A stretch of DNA of 57,614 nucleotides from Sphingobacterium sp. (GCA_031277685.1 JAITLV010000103.1:1-57614), one strand, 5' to 3'; counted from the first letter of the stretch, positions 27,593 to 37,800 are shown. Made by a program: numbers and translations. The notes: generated from the sequence alone by a model not told the origin.

Positions 27593-27701
27593 CGAATTTG
27601 TGCATATAAAAGTTTTGGAGATTATTTTCGTACATTTTTTAAACGATCAACTAGCGACTACGAATCAATACATTTACACCTTTGATCGAATTGTGTCAAA
27701 G

Positions 27702-27736
27702 AGGCGGCCTATCACCTAGAGATAGGCTGCTTTTTT
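27702..27736. terminator. Terminator between convergent glycan operon and TPR regulator
   Basis: AGGCGGCCTATC (27702-27713) pairs with GATAGGCTGCTT (27721-27732), with two G-T pairs, and a T run follows at 27731-27736. It lies between the GH26 stop and the stop of the minus-strand gene. Confidence 0.75.
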
Positions 27737-27739
27737 ATA

Positions 27740-29542
27740 TTAGCCCCTTAAAAATTGTTCCAGATCGGTATCCTTATCCAACCCGAATTTTTGCTTTAGC
27801 CGATATTTAAACATGCGTACGCTATGGGCTTCGACGTGAAGGGCCTGCGCAATTTGGGCCGTACTCATTTGGAGGTGCAGGTAGGCGCAATATTTCAGGT
27901 CCAAAGGGGTGAGCTTCTTTACCGCCTTGGCTGATAGCTGACTGAAAAAATCGGGATGCAGCTGCTGGATCTGCCTGGTGATGTCTTCAAAATCGGCGCT
28001 CAACAGCATTTCCTCTTTCAGTAGTTTTTTTATAGGTGTGGAATCTGCCACATTCAGCTGGTTTTTGATCTGTTGCAATAGATCGTTTTTATGGTCAATG
28101 AGCAGTGAATTGGCCAGGGCCTCTTTTTCTAGTTGCTTGCGTTTGAGGTCCAGTAGCTCCTGCTCGGCTTTCAGACGTGCCTGCTCTTCTTTTTCTAGCC
28201 GGAGCTGAATGCTTGCCCGTTTTTCGGATTCTTCCTTCTCTTGCTGTAGTTTTCGTTCTCGTTCGATAGAATAGCGAAGCTTAAAGTGGTAAGCGCGGAA
28301 CATAAAACCTAGTCCGGCTAGCAGAGCCAATGCGATACCGCCGTATAGGTAATTTTGTTTTTTGCGGAATTCAGCCTGTTGGCTCAGTAACTCCAATTGC
28401 TGATTTTTCTTTTCACTTTCATATTGTACTTCTAATTTTTGCGTGTTGAAAATCTGTCGCTGGTCGAACGTTTTTTTCAATAGGCGCTCAGCGGTTTGTT
28501 GGTAATTGAGTGCCATCTGAAGATCATTCTTTTTAAAAGCGATATCGGCAAGGCGCTTAAATACGGTGTATTCTGATTTATAAAAAGTATCGCCATCCTG
28601 TTTAATCTGACTGATACACTGCAGTAGATATTGCTCAGCAAGCTGCAGGTCGTTTTCCTGTAAGGCAAAATCACTTTTGATCCCAAAAACATTGACCCAG
28701 TATGCAGCGGATGCATGATTGTTGCGGAGCTCGTTTTCTGCTAAGCGGAGGTAATGGAATGCCTGTTTTTTGCGTTCCGTTAAGCTGGCATCCGAAAACT
28801 CAAAATAAAAATTGGCCAGATTGATGCAGGTGATCACAAAACTGTTTGTACTGACACCTGCCGGTACCTTTTGGTGGAGGTCAAATGATTTTTGGAGGTA
28901 GTGGAAACTGCTGTCGAGCAGCGCCCTTTGTTGCAGTTGCTGATAACTGGCCTGGAACATGCTCGATAGCCCATTATTGACATTGACCAACGCATTGTAA
29001 TTGTTGTCTTGTAGGGCATAGCGCTCGCAGAGTCGGATATAATGGTTCATTTTTTTGTGGTCATCCCAGCGGCTGTAGATGCTATAGAGTAGGTAGTTGA
29101 ACGCATACTTTTGCTGTAGGTCTTTATCGCTTTTTTGGAGTAGTGCTAATCCTCGCAAGGCACTTTTGACCACTTCGTCCGGCAGCTCCAGCTGCCGGTA
29201 CAAAACGGCTTCGGCACGGTAAGCCATCGCTTTGGCCTCGTTGGTGATGGCTACTTGAGCGTATCTCAGGCTATTGTCCAGACTTTTTTTGCTGAGTAGC
29301 AAACTGTCTATTCCGCTATAGATCAGGCTCTGATGTGCATATAAATAGGCGAATTCGTCAGCTGTATTTTCCTTTTTTTCGAGGGATTTTTCGATAACCT
29401 CAAGTGCTTCTTTTGACTGATTTTTGAGACGCAGGTTTTCCAGCACCTGCACGGTTTGCTGCATAGCAGGGTTTAATTGGGCTTTTGCAGCACAACTGAC
29501 CGACAGAAACAAGAGCAGCGTAAGGAGATTCTTCAAATACAT
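27740..29542 (-). CDS. Membrane-bound TPR/coiled-coil regulator with LuxR-like helix-turn-helix
   Basis: This 600-residue protein has a signal peptide (MYLKNLLTLLLFLSVSCAA) and helical TPR-like repeats to about residue 390 in the periplasm. One membrane helix at about 397-415 (YLYGGIALALLAGLGFMF) leads to a charged coiled coil at 420-490. A C-terminal DNA-binding domain at about 535-600 (LTPLDLKYCAYLHLQMSTAQ, VEAHSVRMFKYRLKQKFGL) completes it. This is a common Bacteroidota regulator design, sometimes combined with adenylate-cyclase-like or kinase genes, but no enzyme domain is present here. It converges on the glycan operon, so control of that locus is possible but not implied by direction. 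Confidence 0.85.
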   Translation of the reverse strand: MYLKNLLTLLLFLSVSCAAKAQLNPAMQQTVQVLENLRLKNQSKEALEVIEKSLEKKENTADEFAYLYAHQSLIYSGIDSLLLSKKSLDNSLRYAQVAITNEAKAMAYRAEAVLYRQLELPDEVVKSALRGLALLQKSDKDLQQKYAFNYLLYSIYSRWDDHKKMNHYIRLCERYALQDNNYNALVNVNNGLSSMFQASYQQLQQRALLDSSFHYLQKSFDLHQKVPAGVSTNSFVITCINLANFYFEFSDASLTERKKQAFHYLRLAENELRNNHASAAYWVNVFGIKSDFALQENDLQLAEQYLLQCISQIKQDGDTFYKSEYTVFKRLADIAFKKNDLQMALNYQQTAERLLKKTFDQRQIFNTQKLEVQYESEKKNQQLELLSQQAEFRKKQNYLYGGIALALLAGLGFMFRAYHFKLRYSIERERKLQQEKEESEKRASIQLRLEKEEQARLKAEQELLDLKRKQLEKEALANSLLIDHKNDLLQQIKNQLNVADSTPIKKLLKEEMLLSADFEDITRQIQQLHPDFFSQLSAKAVKKLTPLDLKYCAYLHLQMSTAQIAQALHVEAHSVRMFKYRLKQKFGLDKDTDLEQFLRG

Positions 29543-29930
29543 ATTTGTTTATATACAATGAACCACGTTAAAAACCAAATTTAGGATTTATATCCGGATT
29601 CATTTTTATCCGGAGTATAATATCCCTCTTTTGAATCTACTGATTTTCAATTTGTTAATAAATGTGTAGATACTTTGTATATACCGATTTTTCTACCTGT
29701 AGATTCATTGTGATCGTTATCGGAGTGGTTTTTGTATTGAATTCTATCATATTTGCTTTGGACAAAAAACAAAAATTATGATGAATCCAAAAATACGGTC
29801 CATATGCTTTGCATAGGTATTTTACTTTTGCCCCTGTTGCTGGAAAACCAGAAAATGGGCTGGGAATTAGCCGTGTCACCAGTAAAATGGAAAAGTAGAC
29901 AAAAAAAGGATCTGAATTAACGAATAACAG
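29543..29930. other. 388-base intergenic region between divergent genes
   Basis: This AT-rich spacer should contain the promoters of the TPR regulator and the DKNYY gene. A minus-strand TAAATTTG at 29576-29583 fits the -7 element and sits 34 bases upstream of the TPR gene, but it lacks a -33 TTG. A 169-codon minus-strand frame overlapping 29655-30164 runs into the DKNYY gene and has no domain or gene-like composition, so I leave it out. Confidence 0.4.
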
Positions 29931-30665
29931 ATGGGCAGAAGAGCTATTGGAAATGGGTTTGTGGTCGTAGATGACAAATTTATCTTGCATTTCGACAAGG
30001 AAGTGTACCGTAAATTTTATGGCATCATTGATTTTACCAGCTTTGAGATCATACAGAGCAATGGGTCTACGTTTCATTATTTTAGGGACCGCAACCATAT
30101 TTATCTCGAGAGCTACATGAATGCATTCTGCGTACTGACGGATGCTGATGTTACGGATTTTCATATCATTGATTTTGAAAATGGCATGGCCTCTTCGTTA
30201 GCGATGGACTATGTGTTTGACAAAAAGCTGAGCTATCGTCTGGCGGATAGCATTGCACTGCCGGGTTTATACCAGCAGGTGGGGGATGCGATTTATTGCG
30301 CCTATGTCCATCAAGTGAAAAATGCTGATGCTGCATCCTTCGAAGTATGCCATGGTGAAGACATCGGTAATGTGGCAAAAGATAAAAACCACGTTTATTT
30401 CCGGAATGAAATTGTGGCCGATGCGGATGCGGCGAGTTTTCGAATATTGGAGCAATGTGTTTCGGGAAATTATTACCGCGAATGTGATCATACATTCTAT
30501 GCTGTGGATAAGCGGCTGGCATTTTATATTGACACGATTGCAAGATCCATAAAACCGATCAGAACAAAAAGTTTGGAACAGTTCCGTTTTGAGGTACGGG
30601 ATGAACTAGGCTATGCACTGGATAAGGAGTATCGTTATCTGTATGGCAAAAGAAGCCGATTGTGA
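29931..30665 (+). CDS. DKNYY-family protein
   Basis: This 244-residue cytoplasmic protein contains repeated DKN(H/Y)(V/Y)Y motifs of the DKNYY family: FRDRNHIYLESYM, AKDKNHVYFRNEIV followed by ADADAASFRILE, and RECDHTFYAVDKRL. The recurring A-D-A-x-S/T-F step is also typical. The function of the family is unknown; members are abundant in Bacteroidota accessory regions. It starts a run of plus-strand genes (29931-33009) with short spacings and no predicted enzyme. Confidence 0.8.
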   Translation: MGRRAIGNGFVVVDDKFILHFDKEVYRKFYGIIDFTSFEIIQSNGSTFHYFRDRNHIYLESYMNAFCVLTDADVTDFHIIDFENGMASSLAMDYVFDKKLSYRLADSIALPGLYQQVGDAIYCAYVHQVKNADAASFEVCHGEDIGNVAKDKNHVYFRNEIVADADAASFRILEQCVSGNYYRECDHTFYAVDKRLAFYIDTIARSIKPIRTKSLEQFRFEVRDELGYALDKEYRYLYGKRSRL

Positions 30666-30754
30666 GTAGGAGGCTGTCGCATTTAGCTGCTCCATAGGCG
30701 TCGGGGTTGGCGTACTGGAAGGGAGCGTAAACAATGATTAAATAAAATAGGGAT

Positions 30755-31309
30755 ATGTCCGTTAAAAAAACAATGGGAATAATCATAGGTATCGGAATCG
30801 CGGGACTGCTTGTCTTTGGCTTGTTTTTGTATGCGACCATCAAAACAAAATCGACCGGCATCAGCCGGTACAGTCCCTATAAGGAATGGATGGATAAAAC
30901 AGTGCAGTTGGATCAGGAGGCGGTTCTGCTGACGGAAAAGGTAAGGCTTTTCGATGATAGAACGTATCCCTACCTGCTACTGGACAGTTTGCACCCCGAC
31001 TGGCCCTATCTAGCTGAACGTATCAAATTGGGGGATTACATACTGGTGGCAAAACTCCCGGCGGGCGCGGCATTTCATATCGAGAAGGCTGTACAGTATA
31101 CGGGGGGTGTCTCGGGTAGCTCTACACCCTTTGTTTTCGGCACGGTCAGTTACGGAGGCAAAAGCTACAAAGCGGGTTATCAATGGGGGACAATGAATAT
31201 TGGAAAATTTATGGATAAGGTCAAAGCATGCTGGCAATTTCATCGTGCGCCATGGCAGACGGAGACCGATACCGTTTTTTACGAATTACCGGAAGCACGA
31301 TGGTGGTAA
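30755..31309 (+). CDS. Unknown single-pass membrane protein
   Basis: This 184-residue protein has an N-terminal membrane helix (MGIIIGIGIAGLLVFGLFLY) after a lysine-rich start, with the rest probably outside the cytoplasm. The soluble part has SGSSTPFVFGTVSYGGKSYK and a tryptophan-rich C-terminus ending in EARWW. I do not recognise a family. Its stop comes two bases before the next start, so the two genes are coupled. Confidence 0.65.
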   Translation: MSVKKTMGIIIGIGIAGLLVFGLFLYATIKTKSTGISRYSPYKEWMDKTVQLDQEAVLLTEKVRLFDDRTYPYLLLDSLHPDWPYLAERIKLGDYILVAKLPAGAAFHIEKAVQYTGGVSGSSTPFVFGTVSYGGKSYKAGYQWGTMNIGKFMDKVKACWQFHRAPWQTETDTVFYELPEARWW

Positions 31310-31311
31310 AT

Positions 31312-31728
31312 ATGAAAATGGCAATAACAATACACGCAATTTTACTGATCCTAGGGGGGGCACTGTTGGTGCTGGGAATCCTGTCTTATAGCAGCTCACG
31401 TAGACTGATTATGAATGGTGCTAAGGTCGAATCCACTGTCATCGAAAATATACCCGTACGGGGGAGTGAGGGGGGAACGATGTATAAACCATTGCTGGAA
31501 TACCAGCTCAATGGCAAAGCACAGACCTTCTCACCTAATGCAAGTTCCAACCCGCCGGCTTATCGTATCGGTGAAAAGGTGACACTGATCTATGATGGAA
31601 ATACAGGGGATCTACGCATACTTTCCTATTGGGGAGTGTATCTGGCCAGTAATATATTATTGGCCTTCGCCCTGCCGATGTTGCTGATCGGTGGCGGTTA
31701 TTTTTTGTTTAAAGCTGGGATTATTTAA
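31312..31728 (+). CDS. DUF3592-family membrane protein
   Basis: This 138-residue protein has a membrane helix (ILLILGGALLVLGILSY), then a DUF3592-like beta domain (NGAKVESTVIENIPV, MYKPLLEYQLNGKAQTFSPN, YRIGEKVTLIYDGNTGDLRI) and a second helix (ILLAFALPMLLIGGGYFLF). The YxxNPPxYxIGxxVxxxYxP-like block is the best family hallmark. ATG 31312 lies just after the upstream stop; an in-frame start at 31228 would overlap that gene by 82 bases and spoil the N-terminus. This is the second DUF3592-like gene of the window; the first is at 6517. Confidence 0.8.
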   Translation: MKMAITIHAILLILGGALLVLGILSYSSSRRLIMNGAKVESTVIENIPVRGSEGGTMYKPLLEYQLNGKAQTFSPNASSNPPAYRIGEKVTLIYDGNTGDLRILSYWGVYLASNILLAFALPMLLIGGGYFLFKAGII

Positions 31729-31740
31729 AACAACGATAGT

Positions 31741-32280
31741 ATGTCTGAACGCAATTCACTTTATATCAATGTACAGATCAAAAAGGAAAAACTAGAAGAG
31801 TTTTTCCGGGCAAAACCTCATCTGGCTGACATGGCTGACGATTGGAAACAATGGTGGGATAGTCGCGAGATGTACAATAAGGAGGCCTTGATTGCTATTC
31901 CTTCGTACCAATCAGAAACAAACCGGGCGGTGCTGGATGAATTGCTCCGCGATGAATATTTTGGTGCAATGGAGCAATATGATGCGGAAAACCTACTGTG
32001 GACCTTCGCTGCCCTCAACTTCAGTGAAAATTATTACGAGATACTGCCCCTCCTCGCTTTTTTAAAACAGCTGGCTGAATATACGGAAGGCGGTTTCTCA
32101 ATTATTTACGATTGGATGTGGGGTGGAGATACCGTCATGGCTTTCGTTGAGTTTAGGCAGGGAAAGGCTTCGCTGAAAGCTGTCTCAGCATCTAGTCAGT
32201 TAGCGCCCGGCCTTATTGAAAAAGCAGACAAAAATCTGGAGGACTTCGCAGAAATCCTGGCAGGGAAACGGGCGGACTGA
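31741..32280 (+). CDS. Unknown cytoplasmic protein
   Basis: This 179-residue acidic protein has no signal peptide or membrane helix. Visible blocks are DMADDWKQWWDSREMYN, AENLLWTFAALNFSENYYEI and FSIIYDWMWGGDTVMAF. It starts 12 bases after the DUF3592 stop, so it belongs to the same transcript. It is similar in size and character to small immunity proteins, but I cannot assign a family. Confidence 0.65.
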   Translation: MSERNSLYINVQIKKEKLEEFFRAKPHLADMADDWKQWWDSREMYNKEALIAIPSYQSETNRAVLDELLRDEYFGAMEQYDAENLLWTFAALNFSENYYEILPLLAFLKQLAEYTEGGFSIIYDWMWGGDTVMAFVEFRQGKASLKAVSASSQLAPGLIEKADKNLEDFAEILAGKRAD

Positions 32281-32337
32281 TCATTTCTCCGGATGTCTTT
32301 CATCAGGTAACAGTATAAAAAAATAAATTTTAGCACT

Positions 32338-33009
32338 ATGTTTTTTTTAGTTCAGCAATATATAGCGGCACGTTTTTCTGCCGGTCAGATGGAAAACCCG
32401 CAAGCGCCGGGGCAAGCGATGGACCTTGTTTTTCTACGTACGGAAATGCGCATGGCGGTCTGTACCGTGCATTCCCGAAAAGCGGCCGGTGAATTCAGGG
32501 TTGTTAATACCGGCAAAGTCATACGACGGCGGCAGTGGACGGCTGATATGAAGGCTTTCTACACGCTGAAAAACAACGAAGTCCCGGCCCCGCCCTTTGT
32601 TTTCAAGTTGACCATTATCGGCTGGATCGCCCTGTTGCTGATCGTCGCCCTTTTTGGGATGATTACCTATGATGCGGTAAAACCGCCCTTGCCAAAATCG
32701 GCTGCTAGCTTGGCCATGGAGCAAAAACCAGCGGTCGGAGATATTTATTTTGGACATTTTGAAGCACGTCAGGGTACAGGCGACCGTTTGGGCTTTGGCT
32801 GGTTCCGGGTGGCCAAAGTGGAAGGCGATACGTATTTTATTGCCAAATCGACCACAATGAGCAAAACGAGCAAGCCCAAGGAGCAATTGGACAGCAATAG
32901 CTTTGAAACCGAAGGTACTCCCGTAAAAATTACGGAACAGGCAAGTTATCTGATCAATCTGAAATCGGAAGATGGGGGAATGGAGCTATATTTTACGGAT
33001 AAAAAGTAA
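32338..33009 (+). CDS. Unknown single-pass membrane protein
   Basis: This 223-residue protein has a cytoplasmic-type first segment of about 85 residues, a membrane helix (LTIIGWIALLLIVALFGMIT) and an extracytoplasmic C-terminal domain of about 110 residues (VGDIYFGHFEARQGTGDRL, FRVAKVEGDTYFIAKSTTM). No family is recognised. It is the last of the run that starts at 29931 and lies 57 bases after the preceding gene. Confidence 0.65.
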   Translation: MFFLVQQYIAARFSAGQMENPQAPGQAMDLVFLRTEMRMAVCTVHSRKAAGEFRVVNTGKVIRRRQWTADMKAFYTLKNNEVPAPPFVFKLTIIGWIALLLIVALFGMITYDAVKPPLPKSAASLAMEQKPAVGDIYFGHFEARQGTGDRLGFGWFRVAKVEGDTYFIAKSTTMSKTSKPKEQLDSNSFETEGTPVKITEQASYLINLKSEDGGMELYFTDKK

Positions 33010-33203
33010 GCCGAAGCAGGTGTCTGACATGGGGGTAAAATACGGATATTTTGCCTGAGCCGGCTAAGGAGGGATGTGGGGCGGGCCTATTAAAACGTGC
33101 TGTACAATGGTTTTGAAATATGATTATTTAAACTTTAAAGGTTTAATTTTAAATACTTTGCAATAATAGTATTCCATCTTTAACACTTCCGTATCTAAAT
33201 TGC

Positions 33204-33234
33204 TTGCATCCTTTTTAAAGTTTAATTACATTTG
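33204..33234 (+). promoter_or_regulatory. Consensus Bacteroidota promoter
   Basis: TTG (33204-33206) and TACATTTG (33227-33234) are 20 bases apart, matching the TTG/TAnnTTTG consensus. The predicted transcription start, about 33241, falls almost on the ATG at 33243, so translation would be leaderless or nearly so. Confidence 0.6.
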
Positions 33235-33242
33235 CTTTAACG

Positions 33243-33665
33243 ATGCAAGGAAGATTCCGTCAATATCTGTTCGGCGTATGGTGCGCAATACTTGTCAGTT
33301 TAGGCTGGCATTATGCAGCAACAGCAGAATCTCCCGCCGCAATCAACCGGCATGCTGTCGAACACTTCAATCGACAGGTAAGGGGCGCGCAGCAGGATAA
33401 CGATGTTATCCGTAAAGGTAAACACCGGCGCCACGAAAAACTCAGGGCTTATTTTGCGGAAAAAGACGGTGAAAATGATGATACCGGAAGCGATGCTGAC
33501 TCGTCAAACTTATTTGCCCTTTCCGGGAATGAGCTTGGCTATCTGATCCCCCACATCCACCCCGATTTCCACAACACACGCACCGCGGTCTCGCTGGCCA
33601 ATGCCCAAAATCTTACCTCACAAAAAAACGCGCTCTATATCCATTACAGTGTCTTTAGGCTGTGA
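33243..33665 (+). CDS. Small exported protein of unknown function
   Basis: This 140-residue protein has a signal peptide (FGVWCAILVSLGWHYAATA) followed by a polar, acidic region with KGKHRRHEKLRAYFAEKDGE and DDTGSDADSSN. Its C-terminal half contains LIPHIHPDFHNTRTA. The three histidines of HIHPDFH and the acidic stretch could bind metal, but nothing else supports this. It lies 102 bases before the RND efflux operon on the same strand and may be co-regulated with it. Confidence 0.55.
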   Translation: MQGRFRQYLFGVWCAILVSLGWHYAATAESPAAINRHAVEHFNRQVRGAQQDNDVIRKGKHRRHEKLRAYFAEKDGENDDTGSDADSSNLFALSGNELGYLIPHIHPDFHNTRTAVSLANAQNLTSQKNALYIHYSVFRL

Positions 33666-33699
33666 TTTTTAATTAATTTTTTTAGAAAATATCAAAAAT

Positions 33700-33723
33700 G
33701 GCTTTCAGCATAATTTGAAAGCC
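33700..33723. repeat. Inverted repeat upstream of the RND efflux operon
   Basis: GGCTTTCA (33700-33707) and TGAAAGCC (33716-33723) are perfect 8-base arms around an eight-base centre, 45 bases before the adaptor start. No T run follows, so an operator is somewhat more likely than a terminator. Confidence 0.4.
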
Positions 33724-33767
33724 TGTCACACTATTGTTCAATTTTTCGAAAATTATTATAAAAATCT

Positions 33768-34859
33768 ATGATCATGGTCATGAAAAATTTCATGTATATC
33801 AACCTGTGCCTTATTATGCTATCTACAAGCTGCCAGTCCGAGAAAAAGGAAAAAAAAGAAGCAGCAGTTTTCAACGTGACCACTCCGTTGGTGAAAGATA
33901 CACTCGTCAATAAAGATTATGTCGCCCAGATCCGTTCGATCAATCATATCGAACTACGCGCCCAGGAAAAAGGCTATATTCAATCTATTTTTGTGGACGA
34001 GGGGCAGTTTGTACAAAAAGGACAGCCGCTCTTTAAAATTATGCCCAACCTCTATGAGTCCGATGTCAATCGCGCAAAAGCAGAGGTGAAATATGCGGAG
34101 ATCGAGTATCAAAACACCAAAAATCTTTCCGAAAAAGATATTGTCGCTCCCCAGGAAACCGAAATGGCCAAAGCAAAATATGAAAAGGCCAAAGCCGAAC
34201 TGGCGTCCATGAATACGCACCTCAAATTTACGGATATCGTAGCACCGTTCTCTGGTATTGTCGGTAAACTGCATCTGCGTAAAGGCAGTCTGGTGGATGA
34301 GGGGGAGTTGATTACAGAGCTATCTGACAATAGCAAAATGTGGGTTTACTTCAACGTGCCCGAAGTAGAATACCTCAATCAGATGGAGGTGAAAAAGGAT
34401 AACAGCCCAATGCATGTCCGGTTGAACATGGCCAACGGAAAGGAATTTGGCCAGGAGGGTATTGTCGAAACAATCGAATCGGACTTCAATAACGAAACGG
34501 GAAATATTGCCTACAGGGCAACCTTCCCCAATCCAAAAGGTTTATTGCGTTTTGGGGAGACCGGCAATATCGTGATCACCTCACCGTACAGCAACGCTTT
34601 GATGATCCCGCAGAAAGCGACATTTGAGGAGCTTGAAAAGAAATATGTCTATGTCATCACAAAAGATAATAAAGTTAAAGCAAGAGAAATAAAGGTTGCT
34701 GCTGAACTGCCACATATCTATGTTGTCTCTTCGGGCTTGAGTAAAGACGAAAAGATTTTACTGAATGGACTTCGCATGGTACAGGAAAATCAGACCATTG
34801 AATCAAAGTACCAGACCCCGGAGAAAGTCATGTCAAACCTAGATTTATATGCAGAGTAA
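33768..34859 (+). CDS. RND efflux periplasmic adaptor (membrane fusion protein)
   Basis: This 363-residue lipoprotein (Cys22 in STSCQ) links the inner-membrane pump to the outer-membrane channel. A lipoyl-like half (IELRAQEKGYIQSIFVDEGQ) is followed by a helical hairpin (EAEVKYAEIEYQ-like region at about 105-145) and the second half (TDIVAPFSGIVGKLHLRKGS). Beta-barrel and membrane-proximal domains (FGETGNIVITSPYSNALMIP) come last. It is the first gene of a three-gene operon with the permease 15 bases downstream. ATG codons at 33768, 33774 and 33780 are all possible starts. Confidence 0.93.
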   Translation: MIMVMKNFMYINLCLIMLSTSCQSEKKEKKEAAVFNVTTPLVKDTLVNKDYVAQIRSINHIELRAQEKGYIQSIFVDEGQFVQKGQPLFKIMPNLYESDVNRAKAEVKYAEIEYQNTKNLSEKDIVAPQETEMAKAKYEKAKAELASMNTHLKFTDIVAPFSGIVGKLHLRKGSLVDEGELITELSDNSKMWVYFNVPEVEYLNQMEVKKDNSPMHVRLNMANGKEFGQEGIVETIESDFNNETGNIAYRATFPNPKGLLRFGETGNIVITSPYSNALMIPQKATFEELEKKYVYVITKDNKVKAREIKVAAELPHIYVVSSGLSKDEKILLNGLRMVQENQTIESKYQTPEKVMSNLDLYAE

Positions 34860-34874
34860 TTAAAAAGCAGCATT

Positions 34875-37800
34875 ATGTTTAAAAAAGTAATACATCGGCC
34901 GGTATTTGCTATTGTCATATCGGTTGTCATCTTATTTATCGGTGGTCTGGCTATCAAGCAGCTTCCTACCGAACAGTTTCCGAAGATCGCCCCTACTACC
35001 GTGGCGGTTTCCATCGCCTACCCGGGTGCAAGTGCGGATGTGCTTGTAAAATCTTCACTCATTACCTTAGAGAATGCCATTAATGGTGTACAGGGCATGC
35101 GTTATATCGCAACGGATGCGACCAGTGCCGGTGAGGCTACGGTAAACGTGGTCTTTGACCCGGGGACGGATCCCAATGATGCGGTCGTACTGGTCAAAAC
35201 GAGAGTGGATCAGGTGATGCCGCTGTTGCCCGAATTGGTGCAAAAGGAAGGGGTGATCGTCAATCCGATTCAGCCCAGTATGCTGATGTACGTGAACCTA
35301 TATAGTACCAGCAAAAGTATGGATGAAAAATTCCTGTACAACTATGCGACCGTAAACATCATCCCCGAAATCAACCGGATCCATGGTATCGCCAAATCCC
35401 AGATCTTGGGGAGTAGACGTTATGCCATGCGGATCTGGTTAAATCCTGACCGTATGCGTGCTTATAGTTTATCTGTCGATGAGGTGATGAAGGCTATCGG
35501 CGAGCAAAGTATCATCGGCAGACCGGGACGATTGGGACAGAGCTCAGGTATTGCTGCCCAGTCGCTGGAGTATGTGCTGACCTATAAAGGCCAGTACAAT
35601 AAACCCGAGGAATATGAAAATATCATCGTTCGCGCAAATGGTGAAGGTGAAAATATCAAGTTGAAAGATGTTGCCAAAGTCGAACTGGGCAGTGAGTTTT
35701 TTGATATCTACTCGAATCTGGATGGGCATCCTTCGGCTTCCATTGTACTCAAACAGAATTATGGTAGCAATGCCAATGATGTTATTAAGGATGTGAAAGC
35801 TAAGCTGGCGGAGATGAAAGGAAATTTCCCTCCGGGTGTCGACTATAAGATCAGCTATGACGTATCCCAGTTTTTGGATGCCTCGATCGAACAGGTGATG
35901 CATACCCTGCGTGATGCTTTTATCCTGGTGGCTATCGTTGTATTTATTTTCCTGGGCGACTGGCGCTCGACCTTGATTCCGATCATCGCTGTGCCAGTGT
36001 CATTGATCGGTACATTCTTTGTCATCCAGTTTTTCGGGATGTCGATCAATCTGGTCACGCTCTTTGCACTTGTCCTGGCCATTGGTATTGTGGTGGATAA
36101 TGCCATTGTCGTGATTGAAGCCGTCCACGCCAAGATGGAGGAGAGTGCTATCTCGCCATACCATGCGGTCAAGGAAGTGATGGCTGAAATTGCGGGTGCC
36201 ATTATCGCTATCACGGCGGTCATGGTTGCCGTGTTTATCCCGATTTCTTTTATGACGGGTCCTGTAGGGACGTTTTACCGCCAGTTTTCAATTACGATGG
36301 CGAGTTCCATTGTGATATCTGCCGTGGTGGCGCTGACACTCACGCCAGTGCTTGCAGCCATGTTGCTGAAAAATAATCATGGAAAACCCCAAAAGAAAAA
36401 TCTATTTACCAAAGCGCTCGATGCCTTTAACCGGACTTTTGACCGCGTAACGGGTTCCTATGCGTCTTTGCTGCGCAAAATCGCCAGCCGGAGGGTCATC
36501 ACCTGGGGCATCCTCATTGCTTTCTGTGTGGGGACTTTCCTGATCAATAAAACGCTTCCGGGTGGTTTTATACCAAGCGAGGATCAGGGAACGATCTATG
36601 CCATCATTCAGACGCCACCGGGATCGACGCTGGAACAGACCAATAAGCTTTCCCGCGAACTGCAAAAGATCTGTCAGGGTGTGGACGGTGTGGAGTCGGT
36701 CTCTTCCCTGGCTGGTTATGAGATCATGACGGAAGGCCGTGGATCAAATGCCGGGACTTGTCTGATCAACCTAAAGACTTGGAGTGAGCGGGAACATGGC
36801 GTGAAAGAGATCATGGAAGAACTTGAAGAAAAATCAAAAAATCTGGGGGCGACCGTAGAATTTTTCGAACCGCCGGCTGTTCCGGGCTTTGGATCCTCGG
36901 GTGGTTTCTCGATGCGTTTACTTGATTTAAACCGGACAACGGATTACCAGGATTTCGATAAAGTCAACAAAGCTTTTATTGCCAATCTAAAAAAACGCAA
37001 AGAGCTAACAGGGGTATTCACCTTCTTCGCGGCCAATTACCCGCAATATGAACTGGTATTTGACAATAATGCCGCGATGCAAAAAGGGGTTTCTATCGGT
37101 AAAGCCATGGACAACCTCAATATCCTGATCGGTAGTACTTACGAACAGGGCTTTATCCGCTTTGGTCAATTCTTCAAAGTCTATGTGCAGTCATCGCCCG
37201 AATTCAGAAGACTGCCTTCGGATATTATGAACCTCTTTGTCAAAAATGATCATGACCAGATGGTTCCGTATTCGGCATTTATGACCTTGAAAAAAACACA
37301 GGGCCCCAATGAGATCACGCGATACAATATGTACAATTCTGCTGCGGTGCGTGGGCTTCCGGCAAATGGTTATACAACGGCCGACGCCATTCAGGCGATC
37401 AATGAGACAGCGCTGGCAACATTACCTCACGGTTACAAAGTGGCCTGGGAGGGGCTGTCTTATGATGAAGCGCAGCGCGGAAATGAAGCCATTTATGTCT
37501 TCTTGGTGGTCTTGGTATTCGTATATCTTGTGTTGGCAGCGCAATACGAAAGTTTTATTATCCCGTTTGCAGTTTTGTTGTCGCTACCGGTCGGTGTATT
37601 TGGTTCATTCTTCCTCTTGAAAGCGATGGGGCTCGAAAACGATATCTATGCACAGGTGGGACTGATCATGATCATCGGTCTGTTGGGTAAAAATGCCGTG
37701 CTGATCGTTGAATTTGCCGTCAAACGCCGCCAGGCTGGAGATTCGATACTGGAAGCAGCCATAGAAGGGTCAAGGGCCCGGTTCAGACCAATCCTGATGA

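Noticed and set aside
29655..30164. 169-codon minus-strand frame overlapping the DKNYY gene
   Set aside because: It overlaps a recognised family on the other strand and has no domain of its own.
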